64,000 nucleotides of DNA, taken from MPNO01 sp965205995 (GTDB lineage Bacteria; Pseudomonadota; Alphaproteobacteria; MPNO01). The position numbers were made by a program, and so were the translations under genes. The notes beneath the pieces were generated by a model. The model searched no databases and was not told the origin of the DNA. It saw only the letters and a program-made list of their open reading frames with translations. The stretch covers positions 4,030,001 to 4,094,000 of the forward strand of contig OZ242200.1 of assembly GCA_965205995.1 (NCBI GenBank). Direction: 5' to 3'. This document shows positions 45,421 through 53,695 of the stretch, piece by piece (position 1 is the first letter of the stretch; the number at the start of each line of letters is the position of its first letter).

Positions 45421-47502
45421 TCAGGCGCGGCCCGCGACCGCGATCGCGAACCCATAGACCATCGCCACCTCGACCAGCCGGTCGAACCGGCCCGACGCGC
45501 CGCCATGCCCGGCCTCCATGTTGGTGTGGAGCAGGATCGGCGCGGCGCCGGTGTTGAGGCGGCGGAGCCGGGCGATCCATTTGGCCGGCTCCCAATAGGT
45601 CACCCGCGGATCGGTCAGCCCGCCGGTCGCCAGGATCGCCGGGTAGTCCCGGGCGGCGACATTGTCGTAGGGCGAGTAGGACGCGATCAGGCGGTAATCC
45701 GCCGCATCCTCTATCGGGTTGCCCCATTCCGGCCATTCCGGCGGGGTCAGCGGCAGATCGGCGTCGCACATCGTGTTGAGCACGTCGACGAACGGCACCT
45801 CGGCGAGGATCGCGGCGAACAGCTCGGGCCTGAGATTGGCGACCGCCCCCATCAGCATCCCGCCGGCGCTGCCGCCATGGGCGGCGATCCGCCCCGTCGC
45901 CGTATAGCCCTCGGCGATCAAATGCTCGCCCGCGGCGATGAAATCGGAAAACGTGTTGGGCTTTTTCTCGCGCTTGCCGTCGAGATACCAGCGATAGCCG
46001 AAATCGGCGCCGCCCCGGATATGGGCGATCGCATAGACGAAGCCGCGGTCGACCAGGCTGAGCCGGTTGGTCGAGAACGATGCCGGCACCGAATGGCCGT
46101 AGGCGCCGTAGCCGTACAGCAATAGCGGCGCGCTGCCGTCGAGCGGCGTGGTCCGGCGGTAGAGCACGGAAACCGGAACCTGCGCCCCGTCATGCCCGGT
46201 CGCGGTCAGCCGGCGGGTGACATAGTCGCCGGGGTCGTGCCCGCTCGGCACCTCCTGCGTCTTGCGCAGGCTTCGCTCCCCGCTCCGCATGTCGTAGTCG
46301 AAAGTCCGGTTCGGCGTCGTCATCGAGCTGTAGACGAAGCGGAGCGTGGCGGTCTCGAACTCGTAGCCCGGCAGCAGCGACAGCTCGTAGGCTTCCTCGT
46401 CGAAGGCGATCTCGTGCGCCTCTCCGCTGGCCAGGTCGGTGACGACGATGCGCGGCAGCCCGCCGGCGCGCTCGAGCCGGACGTGATGACCCGCGAACAC
46501 GAGCTGGGAGCGCAGATAGATCCCCGGCCGGTGGGCGAGCCAGTCGGTCCAGCCCGCCCGGCCCGGCGCATCCGGCGGCGCCGTGACGATCTTGAAATCG
46601 ACCGATCCGCCGTCATTGGTGCGAATGAACAGCCGATCCCCGCGATCGGCGACGTCGTATTCGACCCCGGTCTCGCGCGCGGCAACGAGGCGCGGCGCGC
46701 TCTCCGGCGCGTCCGCCTCGATCAGCCGCAGCTCGGACGTGGTGTGATCGTGCGCCGAGACGATCACGAAGCGCCCGCTTTCCGACTTGTCGATGCCGAC
46801 GAAGAAGCCCGGATCGGATTCCTCGTAGACCACCGCGTCGTCGCCGGTCCCGCCGATGCGATGGCGGCGGACCTGCCAGGGGCGGTGGTTGTCGTCGATC
46901 GCGGTGTAGAACAAATTGGCCCCGTCATTGGCCCAGACCGCGTCGCCCCGCGCATCCCCGATCGGCCCGCCGACGATCTCCCCCGTCGCGATGTCCCGGA
47001 CGAAGATCCGGTAACGCTCCGAGCCGTTGACGTCGGTCGAAAAAGCGAGGCGGCGGTGGTCGGGGCTGTGCCGGCAGGCATAGATCCGGAAATAGGCCTC
47101 GCCCGCTGCCTCGCGGTTTCCGTCCAGCAGCATTTCCCGGGCGTCCTCATCGCCCCGCGGCGCGCGGCAATAGACCGGGTGTTCGCCGCCCTCGACATAG
47201 CGGACGAAATAGAGCCAGTCCCCGTCGGGCGCGGGGACGGTGCTGTCGTCCTCCTTGATGCGGCCGCGCATCTCGTCATAGAGCGCGGCGCGGAGATCGG
47301 CCGAGGGCGCGAGGAAGGCGTCCTTGTAGGCGTTCTCGGCCTCCAGATAGGCGCGGATTTCGGGGTCGAGGATTGCGGGGTCGCGCATCACGCGCTGCCA
47401 GTCGGGGTCCTTGATCCAGGCGTATTCGTCTCGCCGGGAAATGCCGTGCAAGGTGGCGGCGAACGGTTTCCGGGCGGCAGCGGGGGGCCGTCGGTCGGGC
47501 AT
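45421..47502 (-). CDS. ptrB: Oligopeptidase B (prolyl oligopeptidase family)
   Basis: A 693-residue S9A serine peptidase. It has an N-terminal propeller domain (ISRRDEYAWIKDPDW, RGRIKEDDSTVPAPDGDWLYF) and a C-terminal alpha/beta hydrolase domain with Ser in AAHGGSAGGMLMGAVAN, Asp in TGGLTDPRVTYWEP and His in NMEAGHGGASGRFD. It cleaves short peptides, in oligopeptidase B after basic residues, and is cytoplasmic. The ATG at 47502 begins MPDRRPPAAARKPFA. The 156-base spacer upstream is divergent from ispG. Confidence 0.92.
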   Translation of the reverse strand: MPDRRPPAAARKPFAATLHGISRRDEYAWIKDPDWQRVMRDPAILDPEIRAYLEAENAYKDAFLAPSADLRAALYDEMRGRIKEDDSTVPAPDGDWLYFVRYVEGGEHPVYCRAPRGDEDAREMLLDGNREAAGEAYFRIYACRHSPDHRRLAFSTDVNGSERYRIFVRDIATGEIVGGPIGDARGDAVWANDGANLFYTAIDDNHRPWQVRRHRIGGTGDDAVVYEESDPGFFVGIDKSESGRFVIVSAHDHTTSELRLIEADAPESAPRLVAARETGVEYDVADRGDRLFIRTNDGGSVDFKIVTAPPDAPGRAGWTDWLAHRPGIYLRSQLVFAGHHVRLERAGGLPRIVVTDLASGEAHEIAFDEEAYELSLLPGYEFETATLRFVYSSMTTPNRTFDYDMRSGERSLRKTQEVPSGHDPGDYVTRRLTATGHDGAQVPVSVLYRRTTPLDGSAPLLLYGYGAYGHSVPASFSTNRLSLVDRGFVYAIAHIRGGADFGYRWYLDGKREKKPNTFSDFIAAGEHLIAEGYTATGRIAAHGGSAGGMLMGAVANLRPELFAAILAEVPFVDVLNTMCDADLPLTPPEWPEWGNPIEDAADYRLIASYSPYDNVAARDYPAILATGGLTDPRVTYWEPAKWIARLRRLNTGAAPILLHTNMEAGHGGASGRFDRLVEVAMVYGFAIAVAGRA

Positions 47503-47658
47503 GCAGTGCGTCTTTCTGAGGCTCGGGCTGAAGCTCGGAATTGGTTGGTAGCCGAAACGCCGCGTCCCGCCCACCCCCGGACGGACATTTCGGCGCTTGA
47601 CCGGAGAAGGCGCGGCGACAACCTTAGGCAGGCCGCTGAATATCCGTGAGGCCAGTCG

Positions 47659-48891
47659 ATGTCCGCAGCAGACCTGCCGGCGCCGCGCCGCAAGTCGGTT
47701 CCCGTGATGGTGGGCGACGTGGCGATCGGCGGCGATCGTCCGGTCGTCGTGCAGTCGATGACCAACACCGACACCGCCGACGTGGAGGGCACCACCGCCC
47801 AGGTGGCGGCGCTCGCCCGCGCGGGATCGGAAATCGTCCGCATCACCGTCGACCGCGCCGAGGCCGCCGCCGCGGTGCCCCGCATCCGCGAGGCGCTCGA
47901 TGCGCAGGGCGTCGGCGTCCCGCTGGTGGGCGACTTCCACTATAACGGCCACAAGCTGCTGACCGACTACCCCGCCTGCGCCGAGGCGCTCGCCAAGTAC
48001 CGGATCAACCCGGGCAATGTCGGCTTCCGCGCCAAGCGCGACACCCAGTTCGCGACCATGATCGAGGTCGCGCTCGAATACGACCGCCCGGTCCGCATCG
48101 GGGTCAACTGGGGCAGCCTCGACCAGGAGCTTCTGGCCGGGATGATGGACGAGAACGCGCGCCGGAAGGAACCGAGCGACGCGGCCGCAGTCACCCGGGA
48201 AGCGCTGGTGGCGTCCGCCGTCGGCAGCGCCGAGCGCGCCCGCGAGCTCGGCCTCGGCGCCGACAGGATCGTGCTGTCCTGCAAGGTCTCGGCGGTGCAG
48301 GATTTGATCGCGGTCTACCGCGAGCTCGCCCGGCAATGCGATTACGCGCTGCATCTCGGCCTCACCGAGGCGGGGATGGGCTCGAAGGGGATCGTCGCCT
48401 CGACGGCGGCGCTCGCGGTGCTCCTGCAGGAGGGGATCGGCGATACCATCCGCATCTCGCTGACCCCCGAGCCGGGCGGCGACCGGACCCGCGAGGTCAT
48501 CGTCGCGCAGGAGATCCTGCAGACCATGGGGCTGCGCGCCTTCGTGCCGCTGGTGGCGGCCTGCCCGGGCTGCGGGCGGACCACCAGCACCGTGTTCCAG
48601 GAGCTCGCCGGGAAGATCCAGGACTATGTGCGCGGGCGCATGCCGCAATGGAGCGAGGACTATGTCGGCGTCGAGACGATGAACGTCGCGGTGATGGGCT
48701 GCATCGTCAACGGCCCCGGCGAGAGCAAGCACGCCAATATCGGGATCAGCCTGCCCGGCACCGGCGAGGAACCCGCGGCGCCGGTCTTCATCGACGGCAG
48801 CAAGGCGGTTACGCTGCGCGGCAAGGGCATCGCGGAGGACTTCCAGAAGCTGGTCGACGAGTATGTGGAAAGCCATTACGCGCGGCGCTGA
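47659..48891 (+). CDS. ispG: 4-hydroxy-3-methylbut-2-enyl diphosphate synthase (IspG)
   Basis: A 410-residue iron-sulfur enzyme of the MEP isoprenoid pathway. The N-terminal TIM barrel has VVVQSMTNTDTADV and INPGNVGF, and the C-terminal domain has the [4Fe-4S] ligands in CPGCGRTTSTVF and MGCIVNGPGESK. It converts 2-C-methylerythritol 2,4-cyclodiphosphate to HMBPP. The start is the ATG at 47659. An amidohydrolase gene follows 24 bases later and an SDR gene overlaps that, so the genes may be co-transcribed although they have no known functional link. Confidence 0.96.
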   Translation: MSAADLPAPRRKSVPVMVGDVAIGGDRPVVVQSMTNTDTADVEGTTAQVAALARAGSEIVRITVDRAEAAAAVPRIREALDAQGVGVPLVGDFHYNGHKLLTDYPACAEALAKYRINPGNVGFRAKRDTQFATMIEVALEYDRPVRIGVNWGSLDQELLAGMMDENARRKEPSDAAAVTREALVASAVGSAERARELGLGADRIVLSCKVSAVQDLIAVYRELARQCDYALHLGLTEAGMGSKGIVASTAALAVLLQEGIGDTIRISLTPEPGGDRTREVIVAQEILQTMGLRAFVPLVAACPGCGRTTSTVFQELAGKIQDYVRGRMPQWSEDYVGVETMNVAVMGCIVNGPGESKHANIGISLPGTGEEPAAPVFIDGSKAVTLRGKGIAEDFQKLVDEYVESHYARR

Positions 48892-48915
48892 ACGGCGCGG
48901 AAGCGGGGGGCGGCG

Positions 48916-50166
48916 ATGACGGGCCGGGCGAAAAGCTACGATCTCATCCTGCGGGGCGGCCGGGTAATAGACCCCGCCTCGGGGCGCAACCGAAAGGCCG
49001 ATGTCGGCATCGCCAGGGGGCGGATCGCCGCGGTCAAGGCGGGGATCAAGGGGGCGAAGCGGGTTATCGACGTGAGCGGCGGCCTCGTGCTGCCGGGGCT
49101 GATCGACACCCACGCCCATGTCTACCGCCACGTCACCGGCGAGTTCGGGCTCGACGCCGATCTCTGCGGGGTGCGCTCAGGCGTCACCACGGTGGTCGAC
49201 CAGGGCGGGCCGAGCCTGATGACGCTGCCGGGCTTCCGCGAATTCATCGTCGGGCCGGCGAAGACAAGGGTGGTCTGCTTCCTGTCGACCTACATGGTCG
49301 GCGGGCTGGAAGGCCACCGCTACCCCTCGCTCTACGGCCCCGAACAGGTCGACGTGAAGCGCACCGCCCAGGTCGCGCTCGCCAACCGGGACATCGTCAA
49401 GGGCATCAAGGCGCATGCCGAGATCGGCGGCGCCTCGCGCTGGGGCTGCCAGGTTCTCGAACGGGCGCGCGAGATCGCCCGCGCGGCGAAGATCCCGGTC
49501 TATGTCCATCTCGGCCAGCTCTGGCCCACCGAGGGCGCCGATCTGGACCCCGATGCCGTGGTCCGCAAGATGGTGCCGCTGATGGAGGAGGGCGACATCC
49601 TCGCCCATCCGTTCACCCGCCACCCCGGCGGCTTCATCTCCGAGAAGACCGGCAAGCTCCATCCCGCCGTGCGCAAGGCGATCGCCCGCGGGGTCCGCGT
49701 CGATGTCGGGCACGGCTCCCATTTCAGCTTCAGGATGGCGCGCGCCGCCTTGGAACAGGGGATCAGGCCGCACACCCTCGGCGCCGATCTGCACGGCTAC
49801 TCGATCGCCGTGCCGGAGGCGCGGTCCGCCGAGATCGGGCTCCCCGCCAACGACCGCGCGCCGTTCGGCCTGTGCCACGCGATGACCGAGCTGCTGGCGC
49901 TCGGCATGGAGCTGACGGAGGTCGTGGCCACGGTCACCTCGAACGCCGCCGAGGCGATCGGCATGGCCGACGAGATCGGCTCGCTGGCGAAGGGAAGGGC
50001 GGCCGATGTCACCGTCGTCGACCTGGTGCCCGGGCCGTGGGCGCTGCGCGACAATTCGGGCGAGACGGTGCTCGCGGAGCGGGCGGTGGTGCCGCGCTTC
50101 GCGCTGCGCGACGGAATCCGCCACGACGCCGATTCCCCCCTGCTTCCCGAGCTCGCCGCCGCATGA
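48916..50166 (+). CDS. Amidohydrolase (dihydroorotase/deacetylase-like metallohydrolase)
   Basis: A 416-residue amidohydrolase. Metal-binding His pair are in LPGLIDTHAHVYRHVTG; HAEIGG, YVHLGQLWP and RVDVGHGSHFSF carry further ligands or neighbours; and the C-terminal barrel ends SLAKGRAADVTVVDL. The first part (LRGGRVIDPASGRNRKADVGI) is a typical composite domain. It likely hydrolyses a cyclic amide or N-acyl group. It precedes an SDR with a four-base overlap (ATGA at 50163), so the pair is probably coupled. The substrate is unknown. Confidence 0.8.
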   Translation: MTGRAKSYDLILRGGRVIDPASGRNRKADVGIARGRIAAVKAGIKGAKRVIDVSGGLVLPGLIDTHAHVYRHVTGEFGLDADLCGVRSGVTTVVDQGGPSLMTLPGFREFIVGPAKTRVVCFLSTYMVGGLEGHRYPSLYGPEQVDVKRTAQVALANRDIVKGIKAHAEIGGASRWGCQVLERAREIARAAKIPVYVHLGQLWPTEGADLDPDAVVRKMVPLMEEGDILAHPFTRHPGGFISEKTGKLHPAVRKAIARGVRVDVGHGSHFSFRMARAALEQGIRPHTLGADLHGYSIAVPEARSAEIGLPANDRAPFGLCHAMTELLALGMELTEVVATVTSNAAEAIGMADEIGSLAKGRAADVTVVDLVPGPWALRDNSGETVLAERAVVPRFALRDGIRHDADSPLLPELAAA

Positions 50167-51005
50167 CATCGGACACCGGGAAAGCCGGCCGCGTCGCCGG
50201 CAAGGCGGTGCTGGTCACCGGCGCGGGCTCTATCGGGCCGGGCTGGGGCAACGGCAAGGCGGCGGCGGTGCTCTATGCGCGCGAGGGCGCGAGGGTGCTG
50301 TGCGTCGACAACCGGCTCGCCGCCGCCGAGGAGACCCGCGGCATCATCGCCGACGAGGGCGGTACCGCGATCGCGGACCGGGCGGACGTGACCGCCGAGG
50401 CCGACATCGCCGCCATGGTCGCTTCCTGCATCGACGCCTTCGGGCGCATCGACATCCTGCACAACAATGTCGGCGGCTCGGGGCCGGGCGCGGCGCTGAT
50501 GGATGTGGAGCTGGACGACTGGAACGACACGCTGGCGCGCAACGTCACCGGCGCGTTCCTCGCCATGAAGGCGGCGATCCCGCATATGGAGGCCCAGGGC
50601 GGCGGCGCGATCGTCAACATTTCCTCGATCGCCGGCCTCACCCATATCGGCGTGCCCTCGACCGCCTATTCGGCGGCCAAGGGCGCGCTCAACCAGCTGA
50701 CGAAGAACATCGCCATCCAGTACGCGGCGAAGAACATCCGCGCCAACTGCGTCGCGCCCGGGCTGATGAACACCCCCTTCATCCTGCGCGAGAAGGACGG
50801 CGTGCCCAACCACATCCGCAAGGGCTATGCGACGGCCGACGAGTACCACGCGGCGCGCGCCGTGACCGTCCCCATGCGCCGGATGGGCGATGCCTGGGAC
50901 GTCGCCAAAGCCGCGCTCTTCCTCGCCAGCGACGATGCCGCCTACATCACCGGCCAGTGCCTGGTCGTCGACGGCGGGATGACGGCGACCAGCCCGGGGG
51001 CGTGA
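50163..51005 (+). CDS. Short-chain dehydrogenase/reductase
   Basis: A 280-residue classical SDR. The cofactor loop is VLVTGAGSIGPGWGNGKAAA, the structural motif is ILHNNVGG, the catalytic Ser is in ISSIAG, and the Tyr and Lys are in YSAAKGALN. The end is ITGQCLVVDGGMTATSPGA. An Asp after the second beta strand (CVDNRLAA) suggests NAD rather than NADP. Its ATG overlaps the amidohydrolase stop. The substrate is unknown; it may oxidise the product of the amidohydrolase. Confidence 0.88.
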   Translation: MTSDTGKAGRVAGKAVLVTGAGSIGPGWGNGKAAAVLYAREGARVLCVDNRLAAAEETRGIIADEGGTAIADRADVTAEADIAAMVASCIDAFGRIDILHNNVGGSGPGAALMDVELDDWNDTLARNVTGAFLAMKAAIPHMEAQGGGAIVNISSIAGLTHIGVPSTAYSAAKGALNQLTKNIAIQYAAKNIRANCVAPGLMNTPFILREKDGVPNHIRKGYATADEYHAARAVTVPMRRMGDAWDVAKAALFLASDDAAYITGQCLVVDGGMTATSPGA

Positions 51006-51010
51006 GGCCG

Positions 51011-51123
51011 CGTCCCTCGATACGGCGCTGACGCGCCTACTCGGGATGAGGTGAAATTTTTCGGCCCCACCCCACTCCTCACCCTGAGTAGCCCCGGACT
51101 TGATCCGGGGCGTATCGAAGGGC
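51011..51123. repeat. Intergenic palindromic repeat, copy 1
   Basis: Left half CGTCCCTCGATACGGCGC... to ATGAGG (51011-51051) and right half CCTCACCCTGAGTAG... to CGTATCGAAGGGC (51077-51123) are inverted copies of one another with variation in the loop. Near-identical pairs occur at 52777-52873 and 61282-61363. Such REP-like intergenic repeats are common in alphaproteobacteria and may act as transcription-end or nuclease barriers. Confidence 0.75.
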
Positions 51124-51136
51124 GTGCCGCCCTCCT

Positions 51137-51212
51137 AAGCCAGCACCGTCCCGCCGTCGACCGATATCGTCTGGCCGGTGACGAAGGCGCTGGCGTCGGA
51201 CAGGAGCCACAT
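51137..51212 (-). pseudogene. Duplicated 3' fragment of an SDR gene
   Basis: The minus strand encodes SDASAFVTGQTISVDGGTVLA and a stop, nearly identical to the end of the SDR gene at 52894. Nucleotide identity is high from about 51141 to 51212 and stops abruptly. Together with the adjacent palindromic repeat it makes a direct repeat of about 200 bp that flanks the protease/OmpA gene (51011-51212 and 52777-52985). Confidence 0.8.
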
Positions 51213-51256
51213 CGTGACCCTCGTGGCCCGGGCATGGTGCGGAGGAAAGCTCCGGC

Positions 51257-52600
51257 TCAACGCAGGACAAGCTTGAACTCGATGCGCCGGTTGCGCTTGA
51301 AAGCGCCGATCGTGCTGCTGGTATCGATCGGCTGGAACTCGCCGAACCCGGTGGCTGCGAGCCGTCCGGCCGGAACCCCCCGCTCGATCAGGTACTTGAC
51401 CACCGCGACCGCGCGCCCGGTCGAGAGCTCCCAGTTCGACGGATAGGCGGGGGTCGAGATCGGTATCCGGTCGGTGTGGCCGTCGACCCGCAGCACCCAG
51501 TTGATGTCGGTGGGAATCTTGTCCGATATCTCCTTGATCGTCTGCGCCAGCTTGTCGATCTGGTCGCGCCCGCCGGGCTGGAGCGTGGCCTCGCCCGAGG
51601 GGAACAACACCTCCGACTGGAAGACGAAGCGGTCGCCGACGATGCGGACGTCGCTGCGGTTGCCGAGCGCCTTTCTGAGCCGGCCGAAGAATTCCGAGCG
51701 GAAGCTCGCCAGCTCCTGCACCTTACTGGCGAGCGCCGCGTTGAGCCGCTGGGAAAGGTTGACGATCTGGATGCCCTTTTCCTTCGCCTCGCGTTCCGAG
51801 ACCTCCAGCGCCGCCTCGATGCGGGCGAGCTGTTGGCGGAGTGCCGCGATCTGGAGCTCTTGCAAGCGCACTTGCTCGCTCGCTTGATTGTACAGCACTC
51901 GCAATTCGGCAAGGCGAGTTTCCGGTGCCTCGACCGTTTCGGTCAATTCCGTCACCCACTCCACGGGTATCGCGAACGAAAACCCTCTAGTGTCGCCGCC
52001 CGAGGCCTTTACCGTCGTGATTCCGATCAGCTTTCCCTGCTGGTCGAAGAGCCCACCACCGGAGGACCTTGGCGGCACAGCCGCATCCGTCTGGATGACT
52101 GGGGCGGTATTTTCGCCGCTGTCTCTGCGCAACTGCGAAATGATTCCGCGAGAGAGTGATAGCTTGAGCCCCTCCGGAGCGCCGATGGCATAAACCTCGT
52201 CGCCAATCGACACATCTCGGGCACTACCGAGTGAAACCGGCTTCGCAGCAAGCGAGTCCGAGGACCGTGCCACGAACAAAAGGCATAGATTGCGTTCAGC
52301 ATCTTGCGCAATCAGCTTGGCGATCAGTCGGAAAGTCTCCGGTGCACGCGCACCTGCCGCCCGTCGTACCGTAATTTGCTGGGCGCCGGAGATGACGTGG
52401 CAGTTCGTTGCCACCTTTTTCTTGCTTACGACGACTCCGCTACCTCGCGCGACTTCCTTGCCGCTCTCATTCACGGCGATCACGACCACGATGCCGCTGG
52501 ACACCTCGGCGAAAAGCTCCTTCGCTGACTTGCCGTCGGCGGAAGGAGACATAAGCGCTCCAGCCACGGCGAAAACGGCAATTGTCGGAAAGCTGCGCAT
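51257..52600 (-). CDS. Secreted trypsin-like protease domain fused to an OmpA/MotB-type peptidoglycan-binding domain
   Basis: A 447-residue protein with a signal peptide (MRSFPTIAVFAVAGALMS, start at 52600). Residues about 25-210 are an HtrA-like S1C domain with the His in ATNCHVISG and the Ser in PRSSGGGLFD, but the usual Asp reads Asn (DAERNLCLL). A coiled coil (about 215-305) follows, then an OmpA C-terminal domain (LRVDGHTDRIPIS, LAATGFGEFQPID, NRRIEFKL). No PDZ domain is visible. It probably sits in the periplasm bound to peptidoglycan. The first half is lower in GC than its neighbours, and a direct repeat of about 200 bp flanks the gene, suggesting insertion. Confidence 0.82.
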   Translation of the reverse strand: MRSFPTIAVFAVAGALMSPSADGKSAKELFAEVSSGIVVVIAVNESGKEVARGSGVVVSKKKVATNCHVISGAQQITVRRAAGARAPETFRLIAKLIAQDAERNLCLLFVARSSDSLAAKPVSLGSARDVSIGDEVYAIGAPEGLKLSLSRGIISQLRRDSGENTAPVIQTDAAVPPRSSGGGLFDQQGKLIGITTVKASGGDTRGFSFAIPVEWVTELTETVEAPETRLAELRVLYNQASEQVRLQELQIAALRQQLARIEAALEVSEREAKEKGIQIVNLSQRLNAALASKVQELASFRSEFFGRLRKALGNRSDVRIVGDRFVFQSEVLFPSGEATLQPGGRDQIDKLAQTIKEISDKIPTDINWVLRVDGHTDRIPISTPAYPSNWELSTGRAVAVVKYLIERGVPAGRLAATGFGEFQPIDTSSTIGAFKRNRRIEFKLVLR

Positions 52601-52776
52601 CGTGCCTGGAGCCCCTCGCTTCCCTTTACAGTGGCGAGGCAAGGCAGACATTGCTTCCCAAATCGACGTGTTGGTCTCCATCATTCAATGCGCCCTCAAA
52701 ATCCTTTTTTGTAAGCCAAGGCTCGACAGGCCCGGCAAGTCGACAACTCTCTAAAGCTTCGCCCAGTCGTGCCGGG

Positions 52777-52873
52777 CCGTCCCTCCATACGGCGCTTCGC
52801 GCCCACTCCGGATGAGGCGACAAAAAAGACTCCCTCACCTTGAGCAACGGCGAAGCCGCGTATCGAAAGGCGT
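52777..52873. repeat. Intergenic palindromic repeat, copy 2
   Basis: Left half GCCGTCCCTCCATACGGCGC... to GATGAGG (about 52777-52817) and right half CCCTCACCTTGAGCAACGG... to GTATCGAAAGG (about 52832-52870) match copy 1 at 51011-51123. It lies between the protease/OmpA gene's upstream region and the stop of the SDR gene at 52894. Both halves are inverted copies, so RNA from either strand could fold. Confidence 0.75.
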
Positions 52874-52893
52874 GCCGCCCCGCCTCCGGCTGT

Positions 52894-53667
52894 TCAGGCC
52901 AGCACCGTCCCGCCGTCGACCGAGATGGTCTGGCCGGTGACGAAGGCGCTGGCGTCGGACAAGAGCCACATCGCGGTGCCGATGACGTCGTCGGGGGTCA
53001 TGCTGCGCTGGATGATCTGGCCGTTCTTGATGACGTCGAGCGCGTTGTCGAGCTTGGCCGCGAAGAACTCGCGGGTGCCCTCGGTGATCACCGCGCTCGG
53101 CGCCATCGCGTTGACCCGGATGTTGTGGCGCCCGATCTCGCGCGCGAGCCCCCGGGTGAGCCCGACCACCGCCGCCTTCGAGGTGGTGTAGTGCAGCGCA
53201 TACGGCATCCCGAAGCGCGCGGCGAGCGAGGCGATGTTGATCACCGATCCGCCGCCGCCCTCGCGCATCACCGGCACCACCGCCTTGCAGCAATTCCAGA
53301 TACCCTTGACGTTGACTTCCATCGCGTCGTCCCACTCGCCGGGGTCGATGGCGTCGAACCGCCCGCCGGTGAGCGCGCCGTAGAGCGCGGCGTTGTTGAT
53401 CAGCCCGTGGATCCCGCCGAACGCGTCCCTGGCCGCCGCGGCCATCGCCGCGGTCGAGTCCACGTCGCGCACGTCGAGCGCGACGCCGATGCATTCGCCG
53501 CCCGCTTCCTTCACAGCGGCGACCGTGTCCGCGGTCGGGATCACGTCGGCCGCCACGACCCGGGCGCCGAGCCCGGCCGCGGCAACCGCATAGGCCTGGC
53601 CGAGCCCGCGCCCGCCGCCGGTGATCACCACGCACTTTCCGTCCAGGGCAAATGCCACGCCCGTCAT
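52894..53667 (-). CDS. Short-chain dehydrogenase/reductase
   Basis: A 257-residue SDR with the cofactor loop VITGGGRGLGQAYA, LINNAALYG, the catalytic Ser in INIASLAA, the Tyr and Lys in YTTSKAAVVG, and the end FVTGQTISVDGGTVLA. The Asp in VAADVIP suggests NAD. It is the last gene of a minus-strand unit: EamA-type exporter, LDH2-type oxidoreductase, then this gene after a 28-base gap. A truncated copy of its 3' end lies at 51137-51212. Probably an alcohol or hydroxy-acid oxidation; the substrate is unknown. Confidence 0.88.
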   Translation of the reverse strand: MTGVAFALDGKCVVITGGGRGLGQAYAVAAAGLGARVVAADVIPTADTVAAVKEAGGECIGVALDVRDVDSTAAMAAAARDAFGGIHGLINNAALYGALTGGRFDAIDPGEWDDAMEVNVKGIWNCCKAVVPVMREGGGGSVINIASLAARFGMPYALHYTTSKAAVVGLTRGLAREIGRHNIRVNAMAPSAVITEGTREFFAAKLDNALDVIKNGQIIQRSMTPDDVIGTAMWLLSDASAFVTGQTISVDGGTVLA

Positions 53668-53695
53668 CGTCGAACTCCTTCGTTAAAGGTTGTCG

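Noticed and set aside
48336..51005. A single 889-codon plus-strand frame through ispG, the amidohydrolase gene and the SDR gene
   Set aside because: Only the last part (from 50163) is a real protein; the rest is out of frame with ispG and the amidohydrolase.
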